Assembly (NCBI GenBank): GCA_900316445.1
Contig: ONCZ01000011.1
Location: 1-64,000, forward strand
Source: an uncultured Prevotellaceae bacterium
GTDB taxonomy: Bacteria; Bacteroidota; Bacteroidia; Bacteroidales; Bacteroidaceae
Direction: 5' to 3'
Length of the DNA: 64,000 nt
Shown piece by piece: positions 14,731-23,425 of this stretch; position 1 is the first letter of the stretch; each line of letters begins with the position of its first letter. The translations under genes were made by a program, and so were the position numbers. Below the pieces are notes generated by a model. The model searched no databases and was not told where the DNA came from. It saw only the letters and a list, made by a program, of their open reading frames with translations.

Positions 14731-15483
14731 CTATTTAATGGTAATCACACAACAAGAGACATTATCGATACCTCCTGCCTCGATGGCTGCACTGCAAAGG
14801 TTGTTGGCATCTGCTTTCCCTTCTAACAGTTCACTGATTACCTTGTCTGAAAGCATGTCCGTCAGTCCGTCGCTGCAGAGCAAGTAGACATCTGCAGGCA
14901 TGACATCGTTCGTTATGGTCACCATATCAATAAAGGAGGAAGAGGGGTTGCCTCCCCCACCGATGCAGTTGGTGATGACGTTCGTATGCTTCTCATTTCC
15001 CACCAGATTACTCAGCGAATGGTCTGTCGTCAGCTGGACTAACTGGCGGTCACGGAAACGATAGAGTCTGCTGTCTCCACAATTCAAGGAGTAGAATTCG
15101 TTATTATAGTAGGCAACACCTACCAGGGTTGTTCCCATGCCTTTATACTGTTCGTCGGCACGTCCTTTTGAGGCGATGTAATTATTAATGGATTCCAGCC
15201 ACCCCATCATCGCCTCGTTGAATTCGCTGATGCTGAGACACGACGGAATGTCGTAGAAGAAATAATGGAGGTTGCGGAGGGTGTCATTGCTGGCGACATC
15301 ACCACGGCTATGGCCTCCCATTCCGTCTGCCACCGCTATCATCATACGGTCTTCACGGCTCAGAACGATCCTCGTATGATAAGTGTCTTCACGGATAAAC
15401 TGGTTATCCACCAATACCATATCTTCGTTCTGACTCCTCACCCGGCCAGTCCAACTTGCAGCCGATATATCCAATATAACCAT
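14731..15483 (-). CDS. PP2C-type Ser/Thr protein phosphatase
   Basis: The 250-residue protein contains the complete PP2C motif set: RSQNEDM, VADGMGGHSRGD, GMGTTLVGVAYY, NCGDSRLYRFRD, LTTDHSLSN, LLCSDGLTDML and GGIDNVSCCVI. All metal-binding Asp residues are there, so it should be active. It has no signal peptide or membrane helix. It follows the FHA gene by 6 bases and is the likely eraser for the kinase encoded upstream in the same operon. Confidence 0.94.
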   Translation of the reverse strand: MVILDISAASWTGRVRSQNEDMVLVDNQFIREDTYHTRIVLSREDRMMIAVADGMGGHSRGDVASNDTLRNLHYFFYDIPSCLSISEFNEAMMGWLESINNYIASKGRADEQYKGMGTTLVGVAYYNNEFYSLNCGDSRLYRFRDRQLVQLTTDHSLSNLVGNEKHTNVITNCIGGGGNPSSSFIDMVTITNDVMPADVYLLCSDGLTDMLSDKVISELLEGKADANNLCSAAIEAGGIDNVSCCVITIK

Positions 15484-15489
15484 CTGTTA

Positions 15490-16044
15490 CTATCTGATAA
15501 TGACTTGCAGATTGACATTCGCTATTGCGAGGACATCTCCATTGTTCAATGTCATATCCACATCGGGCTGTATCTGACGCTGGTTCAACTTCGTTCCGTT
15601 GGAAGAATGTTTATCAACCACGCACCAGCCCGTTTCTGGTTTGAATAACAGTTGGGCATGAACACCCGACACATAAGCCTGTTTCTCGAAGAACTGCGTA
15701 TAAGGTCCCTTACGACGCCCGATAATGGCGCCGTTCATGGCAACAATCCGGATATTCAGACTATCGTTGGCAAGTGTCAGCACAGGCATACCGCCTTGTG
15801 CCCCAGAACGAGAATCATCCGGTCTGATGGATCCATAGGTAGCATATCCAACGGATGCCACGCTTTCCATCTGCGCTTGTTGAGCCTCTTTGCCTGGAAC
15901 CACCATAAGGCCACCACAATAAGTGCAACGCCGGCCAACACCCACCCGACCACACTGGTTACAGTATAGCAGAGCCTGTCCACACTGGTCACAATAGCGG
16001 GAGTCGTCGTCAATCTCTTCTTTGCAAGTCGGACAAATTATCAT
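15490..16044 (-). CDS. Zinc-ribbon/FHA domain protein
   Basis: The 184-residue protein has four CxxC pairs in the first 43 residues (Cys4/7, 18/21, 28/31, 40/43), enough for two zinc ribbons. A linker follows, then an FHA domain (about 93-184) with IGRRKGPY, SGVHAQL, HSSNGTKLN and NNGDVLAIANV. FHA domains bind phosphothreonine, so this is the probable reader of the operon kinase. Zinc ribbons also occur in two other proteins of the operon, which suggests a shared scaffold; that is inference. Confidence 0.9.
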   Translation of the reverse strand: MIICPTCKEEIDDDSRYCDQCGQALLYCNQCGRVGVGRRCTYCGGLMVVPGKEAQQAQMESVASVGYATYGSIRPDDSRSGAQGGMPVLTLANDSLNIRIVAMNGAIIGRRKGPYTQFFEKQAYVSGVHAQLLFKPETGWCVVDKHSSNGTKLNQRQIQPDVDMTLNNGDVLAIANVNLQVIIR

Positions 16045-16072
16045 GATTATTTACAATTTACGATATACCATA

Positions 16073-19000
16073 TTATATATCCTCTGGCAGGATGAGCTGA
16101 TAGGTTTCTTTCGTCACCTGGTCGCTTGGCATCTGCGACACACGGAGAGACAGCTTCTGAATCGTTGCATCCAGCAAGTTACGCATCTCACGGGCATTGC
16201 CCCAAGACTCATCCTTGGCCAGCACCATCTTGTAAATGGTGTCAAGTGCCTTGTACTCTGCCGTCTGAGAGAGCGTGTACTGCTCCTTCTGTGCCATGTG
16301 CTTGTAGATGGCCAGCAGTTCGTCCTCGTTATAGTCGTCAATATGAAGTTTATGGGTGAATCGGCTGGCAAGACCCGGGTTCATCATCATGAATTCCTCC
16401 ATCTTGTCCTTATAGCCGGCAGCTATCACTACAAACTTACCACGGTCGTCCTCCATACGTTTCATCAACGTGTCGATGGCTTCCTTGCCATACTGGTCAC
16501 CACCCTCGCTGAGAGTGTAGGCCTCATCGATGAATAGGATGCCGCCGATAGCCTTGTCGCACATGTTGTTGACAATCTTCGGCGTCTCACCCATATACTT
16601 ACCCACCAGAGTAGCACGGCTCACCTCCAAGACACGGGAGGTAGGCAGGATGTCCATGGACTGAAGTATTTCTCCCATCTTCCTGGCAATACTGGTCTTA
16701 CCCGTTCCCGGATTACCCGTCAGGACAAAGTTCATGGCCATCTGCTGAACCTTTCCGGCACCCATGGCGGCACGCTGTTTCATAAACATGCTCTGCACAG
16801 CCAGACGGCGGATGGAGTTCTTGACAGAACGCATACCCACAAACTCGTCGAGTTCGTTGAGCACCTCGTCGAGCGGACGGGCGGTATCGCTCTGAGCCAT
16901 CGGCAGGTCTTCGGTAGTCAGACTATACATATCGCTCTCCTGGAAGCCCGGATCGTTCATCAGCTTCACCAGACGCTGACTCTGACGCTCAACAGCCTCG
17001 TCGAATACCTTTCTGGCTTCACGGGCATTGCCGAAGTTCTTGTCACGACGCAGATAGAGTTGTTCGAACTGGCGGTGGATGGCGGCACGTGTATCCTCGT
17101 CGACAGTGAAGTTCTTGCCTTTCGCCAGATTGAGGAAGATCTCCGTCAGTTCGTCCGGCGTATAGTCGTCGAAATGGATGGTCTGGGTGAAACGGCTCTT
17201 CAAACCCGGGTTCGAGTCGATGAAGTCGTGCATCTGGTCAGTATATCCGGCCACGATACAGATGAACTTGCCGCGGTCGTCTTCCAATCGCTTCAGCAAC
17301 GTGTCGATAGCCTCTGAACCAAAGGTGTCGCCATCGCCAGACTTCAGCGTATAAGCCTCGTCGATGAACAGCACACCGCCCATAGCCTGATCCACCAGTT
17401 GGTTGGTCTTGATGGCCGTCTGTCCGGAGAAGCCTGCCACCAACTTAGAGCGGTCTGCTTCCACCAGCTGTCCCTTCGCCACGATGCCGAGAGTTCTGAA
17501 GACATCGGCCATGATGCGGGCGACGGTGGTCTTACCCGTTCCCGGATTACCAGTAAACACATAATGCTTGCCCTGGAAGGTGTTTGTCTCGCCACGCTTG
17601 ATCTGCAAATTCAGGAAAGATGCCAAGTTGGAAACTTCCTTCTTCACACCAGTGAGACCCACCAGGCCGTCGAGTTTCGCCAGACATTCTGAGATATCCA
17701 CCGACTTGGGAGCCTCGTAAGGTATATCCTCCTCCTTGATGGTCATCAGTTCCTCGTTCGACATATTGGCGATGCTGGCACCCTGCAACCGCTGGGCCTG
17801 CTTCTTACAGATCTGGTCAAAGAGAGAACGCATCGTACGGCCGTTGGCGAAGTCCTTGTCACGGGAGTTGTACATCTCCGTGATCATTTTCTTGGCCAGT
17901 TCCTCACCTTCTTTCGAGAAGATGTATTTCTTATCCTTGGCGAAGACGAGCATGATCTGGAACAGCTGGTCTGGCGTGTAGTCCTTGATGTCGAGGAAAT
18001 AGTTGAAACGGCTTCGGAAACCCGGATTGATGCGGAAGAGATTCTCCATCTCCATCCGATAGCCTGCAGCGATGACGATGAACTTGCCACGGTCATCCTC
18101 CATACGTTTCATCAGTTTCTCCAGAGCCTGTGCGCCCTGGTTGTCACGTTCCCCTGCAGCACTCAACGGTGCCAAAGTATAGGCCTCATCCACAAAGAGA
18201 ATACCTCCCATTGCCTTGTCGCACAGACGATCGACGACCTTGGGCGTCTCTCCCTGATAAGGGCTGACCATCTTCGCACGATCCACTTCCACCACATGCC
18301 CGCTGTCGAGATAACCGACGGAAGCCAATATCTCGCCCAGCTTTCTGGCGATGGTTGTCTTTCCCGTTCCAGGATTACCCGTCAGGATGATGTGCATCGA
18401 CATCTTCTCCTGTTCGCCCAGACCACGCTCGGCACGCTGCATGGCATTCTGCACCGAATAGGCCATCTCACGGACAGCACTCTTCACCTCGTCCATGCCG
18501 ATATACCTGTCAAGGTCGCTCAGGATATCCTCAATAGTCCGCTCTTCCGGCACATAACCCTTGATATCATCGCGCTCCACCTGAGTGGCATCAGCACCAC
18601 GACTGATGAACTGGGTGAAGATATCCTCGGCGGTCTTATTGGCCAGATGGCCGTTGCCGAAGAGTTCGTCTTTGATCTTAACCTGATATTTGAAATAGCG
18701 GGAGAGCTGGTTCTCAGCTTCCTGCGAGAATTTGGTGACGCCATATTTCGACCGCAGGTTCATCTTACAGATTTCCGTCAACTCGTGATAGCCCGGAGTA
18801 GGCAGACGGAAGGTGTACTTGAAACGGTTCGTGACGGCCGGGTTACTCTCGAGGAAGTCCTCCAGACCTTTCGTCAGACCAGAGATGACCACGATGGGAT
18901 TATCCTCCCACTTATCCATCTCCACGAACAACTTATCCAAAGGATTCACCTGATTGGAATACTTGTCTGGTAACAGCTTCTGCACATTGTCGAAGAACAG

Positions 19001-19378
19001 AATGCCGCCCTTGGCCTTTCGGATATTATCGTCCCATTTGTCCACAAACCGCTGATAGTCAACGGCATCGACCATCGTCAGTTTCGGTTTCTCAATGATC
19101 TTATGTTTGTAGAAATAGTCACGGAGAATCTCGGCAAGCATGGTCTTACCCGTTCCCGTCTCGCCTATGACAATGGCGTTGACGGAGATCCTGACCTTAG
19201 CGATGTCCTTACGGGACTGAAGGTAGGTATAGGTGTTGACGATCGTCTTCAACTGCTGCTTCACCTCGTCAAGTCCTACCAGACGGTCCAGCAGATCCTG
19301 ACTCGCCAGAGGAGTTCCGCACCACTTGCAGAACTTCGCTACGCTTCTGTTTTCCTTATGACAATTCTCACAAACCAT
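16073..19378 (-). CDS. Four-module AAA+ ATPase (CbxX/SpoVK type) with N-terminal zinc ribbon
   Basis: The 1101-residue protein starts with a zinc ribbon (Cys3, 6, 17, 20) followed by four AAA+ modules. P-loops are GETGTGKT (72-79) and GNPGTGKT (334-341, 610-617, 888-895). Modules 2-4 have Walker B FVDEAYTL or FIDEAYTL and closely resemble each other and the CbxX/CfxQ/SpoVK/EccA family. Module 1 is diverged, with LFFDNVQ in place of the DE pair, so it probably binds but does not hydrolyse ATP. Family members remodel protein complexes. The start codon overlaps the kinase stop as TAATG, indicating coupled translation. There is no membrane segment. Confidence 0.93.
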   Translation of the reverse strand: MVCENCHKENRSVAKFCKWCGTPLASQDLLDRLVGLDEVKQQLKTIVNTYTYLQSRKDIAKVRISVNAIVIGETGTGKTMLAEILRDYFYKHKIIEKPKLTMVDAVDYQRFVDKWDDNIRKAKGGILFFDNVQKLLPDKYSNQVNPLDKLFVEMDKWEDNPIVVISGLTKGLEDFLESNPAVTNRFKYTFRLPTPGYHELTEICKMNLRSKYGVTKFSQEAENQLSRYFKYQVKIKDELFGNGHLANKTAEDIFTQFISRGADATQVERDDIKGYVPEERTIEDILSDLDRYIGMDEVKSAVREMAYSVQNAMQRAERGLGEQEKMSMHIILTGNPGTGKTTIARKLGEILASVGYLDSGHVVEVDRAKMVSPYQGETPKVVDRLCDKAMGGILFVDEAYTLAPLSAAGERDNQGAQALEKLMKRMEDDRGKFIVIAAGYRMEMENLFRINPGFRSRFNYFLDIKDYTPDQLFQIMLVFAKDKKYIFSKEGEELAKKMITEMYNSRDKDFANGRTMRSLFDQICKKQAQRLQGASIANMSNEELMTIKEEDIPYEAPKSVDISECLAKLDGLVGLTGVKKEVSNLASFLNLQIKRGETNTFQGKHYVFTGNPGTGKTTVARIMADVFRTLGIVAKGQLVEADRSKLVAGFSGQTAIKTNQLVDQAMGGVLFIDEAYTLKSGDGDTFGSEAIDTLLKRLEDDRGKFICIVAGYTDQMHDFIDSNPGLKSRFTQTIHFDDYTPDELTEIFLNLAKGKNFTVDEDTRAAIHRQFEQLYLRRDKNFGNAREARKVFDEAVERQSQRLVKLMNDPGFQESDMYSLTTEDLPMAQSDTARPLDEVLNELDEFVGMRSVKNSIRRLAVQSMFMKQRAAMGAGKVQQMAMNFVLTGNPGTGKTSIARKMGEILQSMDILPTSRVLEVSRATLVGKYMGETPKIVNNMCDKAIGGILFIDEAYTLSEGGDQYGKEAIDTLMKRMEDDRGKFVVIAAGYKDKMEEFMMMNPGLASRFTHKLHIDDYNEDELLAIYKHMAQKEQYTLSQTAEYKALDTIYKMVLAKDESWGNAREMRNLLDATIQKLSLRVSQMPSDQVTKETYQLILPEDI

Positions 19379-22365
19379 TATTCTACATCTTTTTCTAATT
19401 GGTGCAATACCTTCGAGGGAGAGATACTTATCTGATCCGGGTTACTGACATTCAGCAGACTTGGACTGAAGATAATGAAGTTCAGGACGAAGATCAGAGC
19501 CAGAATGCTCCACAGGACATAGTGAAGCACGCTCTCGCCGCTGATGGAGCGCACCTGATCCGTCACATCGTTCAACATACCGAACTTAGAACCATTAAAC
19601 TTATACGACTTGGTCTTGAAAGTATAATACAGCGGTTCCAGCAACGTGGACTTCACATCATCGTCAAGTACCTCTGAGATCAGTTTACTATCTGCTTTCT
19701 GGTCACCACGGAAGTCTGTCAGATGGCAGACCAACATATAGGCAAGGGTGATGAGGACGATGGTCACATTAAACAAGCTCGGATGTGACTGGCCCATATA
19801 CTTTAGTATTATAATAGGTATAAAGGAAGACAAGGCTCCCGCTATGCCCCATAAGACTGAGAACATAAAGTCATAACCACGGAAATAAGCCCTCGTTCCG
19901 ACGATGATGCCTGTCATACCACCCAACGGCAGACCGATGCAAAGGAAGGTATGATTCAGTAGGTAGGTACGGTCTTTGACACCAATGAACAGCACCAACA
20001 GAATCCAAAGGCCGCACAGCGAATAGAAGACCGTGCGCCACAGCTGTTCCCTACCTTTGGCCCGTTGCCAGTTGTCACGGACACTCTTCACCCGTTTTGT
20101 CGTCTCCTCACAAGCATCAACGAAACGTTTATGATAAGGATATGAGAAATCAATCTCACCAAGCTTCCTCAGCCACTGCTCCAACGACCGTTCATAAGCA
20201 TATTCCTCAGAGAAGTCGGTCTGCGGATTCTCGTGATAGAATACCGAAAGCCACTGGGGGAACGAGCCATTACGGATCTCATTGCGAACCAGAGCGTTGT
20301 TGTGGATGTTCAGATTAAGTCCGTCAGTATATTCCGTTCCGTCTGGCATCTTATAGACTGGTGTCACACCAAGGATACGGCAGAAACGATAGGTGGCCGT
20401 CTTATAGTCATAGATTCCGAGGCGTTCACGGTTCTCTTCTGTCTTCAGATCGAAACAACGGTTATATTCATTGAGGATCTCCGTCCAGCCGTGCAACTGG
20501 GCATAATAGCTGAAACGGCCGTTCAAATCCGTCAGATCACTCATCTCTTCACAGAACTCCTTCTCGCCAAGATTCTGTGCCTGCTTCAACCGTTCACAGA
20601 GGTATTCACCTATCTGGATCGATGTGGAAGCATGTTTCAAGTCGTAAGCGGCATCACGGTCCAGATTGTAAAGCACCTTGTATGACAGGGCTTCCGAATA
20701 GGGCTGTCCCTCCGTCAGGATTCTCAGACTCTCACAGGCCATCCGGTCTTCGTGACTATACATCCATGACAGCAGACGGCCATCCGTCAGGCTGCACCAG
20801 TCATCCGCCGTCAGAACCTCTCTGCCAAAAGTCTTCACAATCTCCTTCAACGAAGAAGACGGGAAACGAGGAATCAGCGGAATCTCCGGATCTATCTCCA
20901 AAGCCGTCCTGATGATGGCCACACGGATCTTAGAAGCGTCTGACTTAGAGAAGTATGAGCGGATACGCTCCACATTACACTTCGTATGAGATTCCAGATA
21001 CAGGAACAAGCTGTCGTTAGGATTGGTCAACAACAGACCATACTCCTTCTGATAACTCAACAGCGAAATGGCCAGACTGTGTATGTCTTCGCATAAGTTT
21101 CCTTTCACATCCTTGTAAGGATAGGTCGGCTCCATCGCATAGACGGCGGCCATCAGACCGGCATGTTGGTCGACGGGATAACGGTTCACGACGATATCCT
21201 TCACGATAGTACTCAGTTTCTGATTACCACAGGACTCCAGCCAACTGCTGATACGACCTGTATAAAGATAACCTATAGCCAGTTTCTCGTTGTCGAGAAG
21301 CAACGGTATCAGTTCGTGGATATTGTCTGCCACCAGGTTACGTTCCGGATCGACAATGAAACTCTTATATTTCAGGAAAGGCGAAGAGAGGTCTACCGAA
21401 GGCGTTCCACCGAGGAACCATTCCTCCACCTGATCATATCCCCAACGTTTGGTGGGGTTAACGACTGTCAGTCCCTGAATGAGCAGCCTGATGCGCTCTG
21501 GCAGTTCGTTAATATGAGGAATACGACCTTCATTCTTCTGACGCATCATCACCCGTTCGTTGCTGCTCATGGGCGACTCTCCCAGCCACAATGCCATCAG
21601 GGTGATACCCAATGAATAGAAGTCGGCAGCAGGCGTCACCTCCACTACACCGTCAATCACATCGGCATACATCTCCGGAGCAGCGAAGATTGGGGTACGG
21701 GCCTGGGTGGTCTTATGAGCCTTTCCGTCCTGGTCCAGCATGCTCGAGATACCGAAGTCTCCCAGCACCAGTTCCGAATGATCCTTGTCGCGGAAGAAGA
21801 AGTTGCTGGGTTTGACATCCTTGTGAAGGATATTGCTCTGATGACAATAGGCCAAAGCGGCAGCACCCATCAGGGCGATACGGCGGAACTTGTCCTGGTC
21901 GCCGTTCAGACGATACTCAGACAATGTACCACCCCTCAGGTATTCCATCAGTTCATAATAGCGGTGTTTGCCGTCAACGTATGTCTTACCGAAGTCGTAG
22001 ACTCTGACGATCATTTCAAAACCGAAGTTATAGACGGCCTGAAGGATCTTCTTGTTCACGTCGAAGTTCGGATAGTAAATCTTCAGCACATAGTCTTTCC
22101 CATCATGTTCCACCAGGAAGACCTGTGCCTCGCCGGAGTTCTCACTCAGGACGCTCAAGCGCCGGTAGCTGATACCCTTCAGGATAAAGCTGTCATCCTT
22201 GACATCATCTGTCGAGGCATTTATACCCTCAGCTCGCGCCGTTCCATCAAATGAATGTACCGCCGGGTCAGCCACCGAAGGGCGCAACGTTGATTCATTA
22301 TCAGGCCGTAACGTCTGATCCGTCACATCCGGGCGTCCTGTATCCAAAGTTCTTTCCGTACTCAT
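19378..22365 (-). CDS. Membrane-anchored Ser/Thr protein kinase
   Basis: The 995-residue protein has a Hanks-type kinase domain (about 65-315): ATP-binding Lys95 (YVLKIYYP), catalytic HKDVKPSN (181-188), DFG (203-205) and an activation segment ending AAPE. A long middle region (about 330-790) has no recognised domain. The last 200 residues contain about five hydrophobic segments and place the kinase domain in the cytoplasm. The N-terminal 50 residues are polar and Thr/Ser-rich, a possible autophosphorylation region. It is the writer of the operon, 3 bases after the zinc-ribbon gene. Confidence 0.93.
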   Translation of the reverse strand: MSTERTLDTGRPDVTDQTLRPDNESTLRPSVADPAVHSFDGTARAEGINASTDDVKDDSFILKGISYRRLSVLSENSGEAQVFLVEHDGKDYVLKIYYPNFDVNKKILQAVYNFGFEMIVRVYDFGKTYVDGKHRYYELMEYLRGGTLSEYRLNGDQDKFRRIALMGAAALAYCHQSNILHKDVKPSNFFFRDKDHSELVLGDFGISSMLDQDGKAHKTTQARTPIFAAPEMYADVIDGVVEVTPAADFYSLGITLMALWLGESPMSSNERVMMRQKNEGRIPHINELPERIRLLIQGLTVVNPTKRWGYDQVEEWFLGGTPSVDLSSPFLKYKSFIVDPERNLVADNIHELIPLLLDNEKLAIGYLYTGRISSWLESCGNQKLSTIVKDIVVNRYPVDQHAGLMAAVYAMEPTYPYKDVKGNLCEDIHSLAISLLSYQKEYGLLLTNPNDSLFLYLESHTKCNVERIRSYFSKSDASKIRVAIIRTALEIDPEIPLIPRFPSSSLKEIVKTFGREVLTADDWCSLTDGRLLSWMYSHEDRMACESLRILTEGQPYSEALSYKVLYNLDRDAAYDLKHASTSIQIGEYLCERLKQAQNLGEKEFCEEMSDLTDLNGRFSYYAQLHGWTEILNEYNRCFDLKTEENRERLGIYDYKTATYRFCRILGVTPVYKMPDGTEYTDGLNLNIHNNALVRNEIRNGSFPQWLSVFYHENPQTDFSEEYAYERSLEQWLRKLGEIDFSYPYHKRFVDACEETTKRVKSVRDNWQRAKGREQLWRTVFYSLCGLWILLVLFIGVKDRTYLLNHTFLCIGLPLGGMTGIIVGTRAYFRGYDFMFSVLWGIAGALSSFIPIIILKYMGQSHPSLFNVTIVLITLAYMLVCHLTDFRGDQKADSKLISEVLDDDVKSTLLEPLYYTFKTKSYKFNGSKFGMLNDVTDQVRSISGESVLHYVLWSILALIFVLNFIIFSPSLLNVSNPDQISISPSKVLHQLEKDVE

Positions 22366-22368
22366 ATT

Positions 22369-23310
22369 TTACTTATCGTCTTTTATTTCCTTTTTAATAT
22401 CCTTGCCAAGAATGATCCACTTGCCGCCTAACTGGGGCTTGGCACAACCGCAGGGACTGGAATGCAGGGCGTGCTTGAAATTGCACTCCCAGGCCAGTCT
22501 GACACCTTGCGGACGGCAGGCCATCGCATAGTTACGGACCTGTGCCGGCTTGGGCTGTGGCGCCTGAACCATCTTATCCAGGATGGCGGCGATCTGTTCA
22601 AGGCGTTCCTTTTTCTTGGCATTATACTCTTCCTTGCTCAACCGTTTGTTCTCTGCTTCTGGAATCCTCGGATGGGCGATGCCACGGTCTTCTGCCAGCA
22701 AGGTGAGCACCCTTTCACGCAATTTGATGTTCCGCTGATCCTTGAGCAGGTCACGCTCTGAAGAGTAAGGGATGCTCTGCTCCAGCTGCTGAAGGCTGGA
22801 AGCCAACTTCTGCAGTTCCTTGAATTCAGGCATCTCATGTACTTTCTCCATCAACCGACGTGCATCCTCAGTCAGGGCGTATCCGCACTGCTTACAGAAA
22901 GAGAAGTCGTTCAACGTGTGGCATACTGGACAGACGATACCCCCTCTCGGACTTCCACACTCCGGACAGAACGCATCGGCGCTGGAAAGTCGGGCTCCAC
23001 AGAAACTGCAAATATCGTGTTTGATATATCTGCGGCACGATTCGCAGAAGTCGGCATCAGGGTCGAGTTCTGCACCACAGTTAGGACAAGAAGTCTTGCC
23101 GATAGGGTTACCACACGATTCACAATAGATTGCTTCGGGATCATTGATAGTGCCACAATGAGGGCACTTGACACCTGCAGCAGCACGCATCCGCATCTGC
23201 TGTTGGGCAGGGGTTTCAACCTCACGAGTCAGACTGATCTCCTCGCGTTGTCTCTCCAGCATTCCATTACTGGGATTCTCAGGGTTAAGTGTAATATCTT
23301 CGTCCATCAT
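22369..23310 (-). CDS. Multi-zinc-ribbon protein
   Basis: The 313-residue protein carries six zinc knuckles between about residues 49 and 155 (CPHCGT, CESCGN, CPNCGA, CESCRR, CSFCGA, CPECGS, CPVCHT, CKQCGY), like double-zinc-ribbon (DZANK) proteins. A charged coiled-coil-like region (ARRLMEKVHEM to about 245) follows, then a Cys-containing C-terminal part (CRPQGVRLAWECNFKH, SSPCGCAKPQLGG) that may bind another metal. It is the first gene after the operon promoter. A role as adaptor for the kinase or ATPase is inferred only from position and the shared ribbon fold. Confidence 0.88.
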   Translation of the reverse strand: MMDEDITLNPENPSNGMLERQREEISLTREVETPAQQQMRMRAAAGVKCPHCGTINDPEAIYCESCGNPIGKTSCPNCGAELDPDADFCESCRRYIKHDICSFCGARLSSADAFCPECGSPRGGIVCPVCHTLNDFSFCKQCGYALTEDARRLMEKVHEMPEFKELQKLASSLQQLEQSIPYSSERDLLKDQRNIKLRERVLTLLAEDRGIAHPRIPEAENKRLSKEEYNAKKKERLEQIAAILDKMVQAPQPKPAQVRNYAMACRPQGVRLAWECNFKHALHSSPCGCAKPQLGGKWIILGKDIKKEIKDDK

Positions 23311-23338
23311 AATTTAGCATTTTCTCATAAGTTAGGTG

Positions 23339-23369
23339 CAAAGATATGAAAAAAATCTAATTAAACAAA
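23339..23369 (-). promoter_or_regulatory. Promoter of the kinase/AAA/FHA/phosphatase operon
   Basis: On the minus strand TTTG (in a T tract), 19 bases, then TATCTTTG, 28 bases before the first ATG. The -33 element is part of the U tract of the upstream pepO terminator. Confidence 0.8.
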
Positions 23370-23401
23370 AAAAACCGCCGTAAATTTACATTTACGACGG
23401 C
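23370..23401 (-). terminator. Rho-independent terminator of pepO
   Basis: On the minus strand CCGTCGTAAATG pairs with the TTTACGGCGG side of a hairpin followed by eight T. It lies 25 bases after the pepO stop. Confidence 0.85.
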
Positions 23402-23425
23402 ATTTTATGCTAAAAAGAGCCAATT

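Noticed and set aside
14731-23310. A type VI secretion or ESX locus
   Set aside because: Kinase, phosphatase, FHA and AAA genes fit the regulatory part, but no sheath, Hcp, VgrG, membrane-complex or WXG100 genes are in the window.
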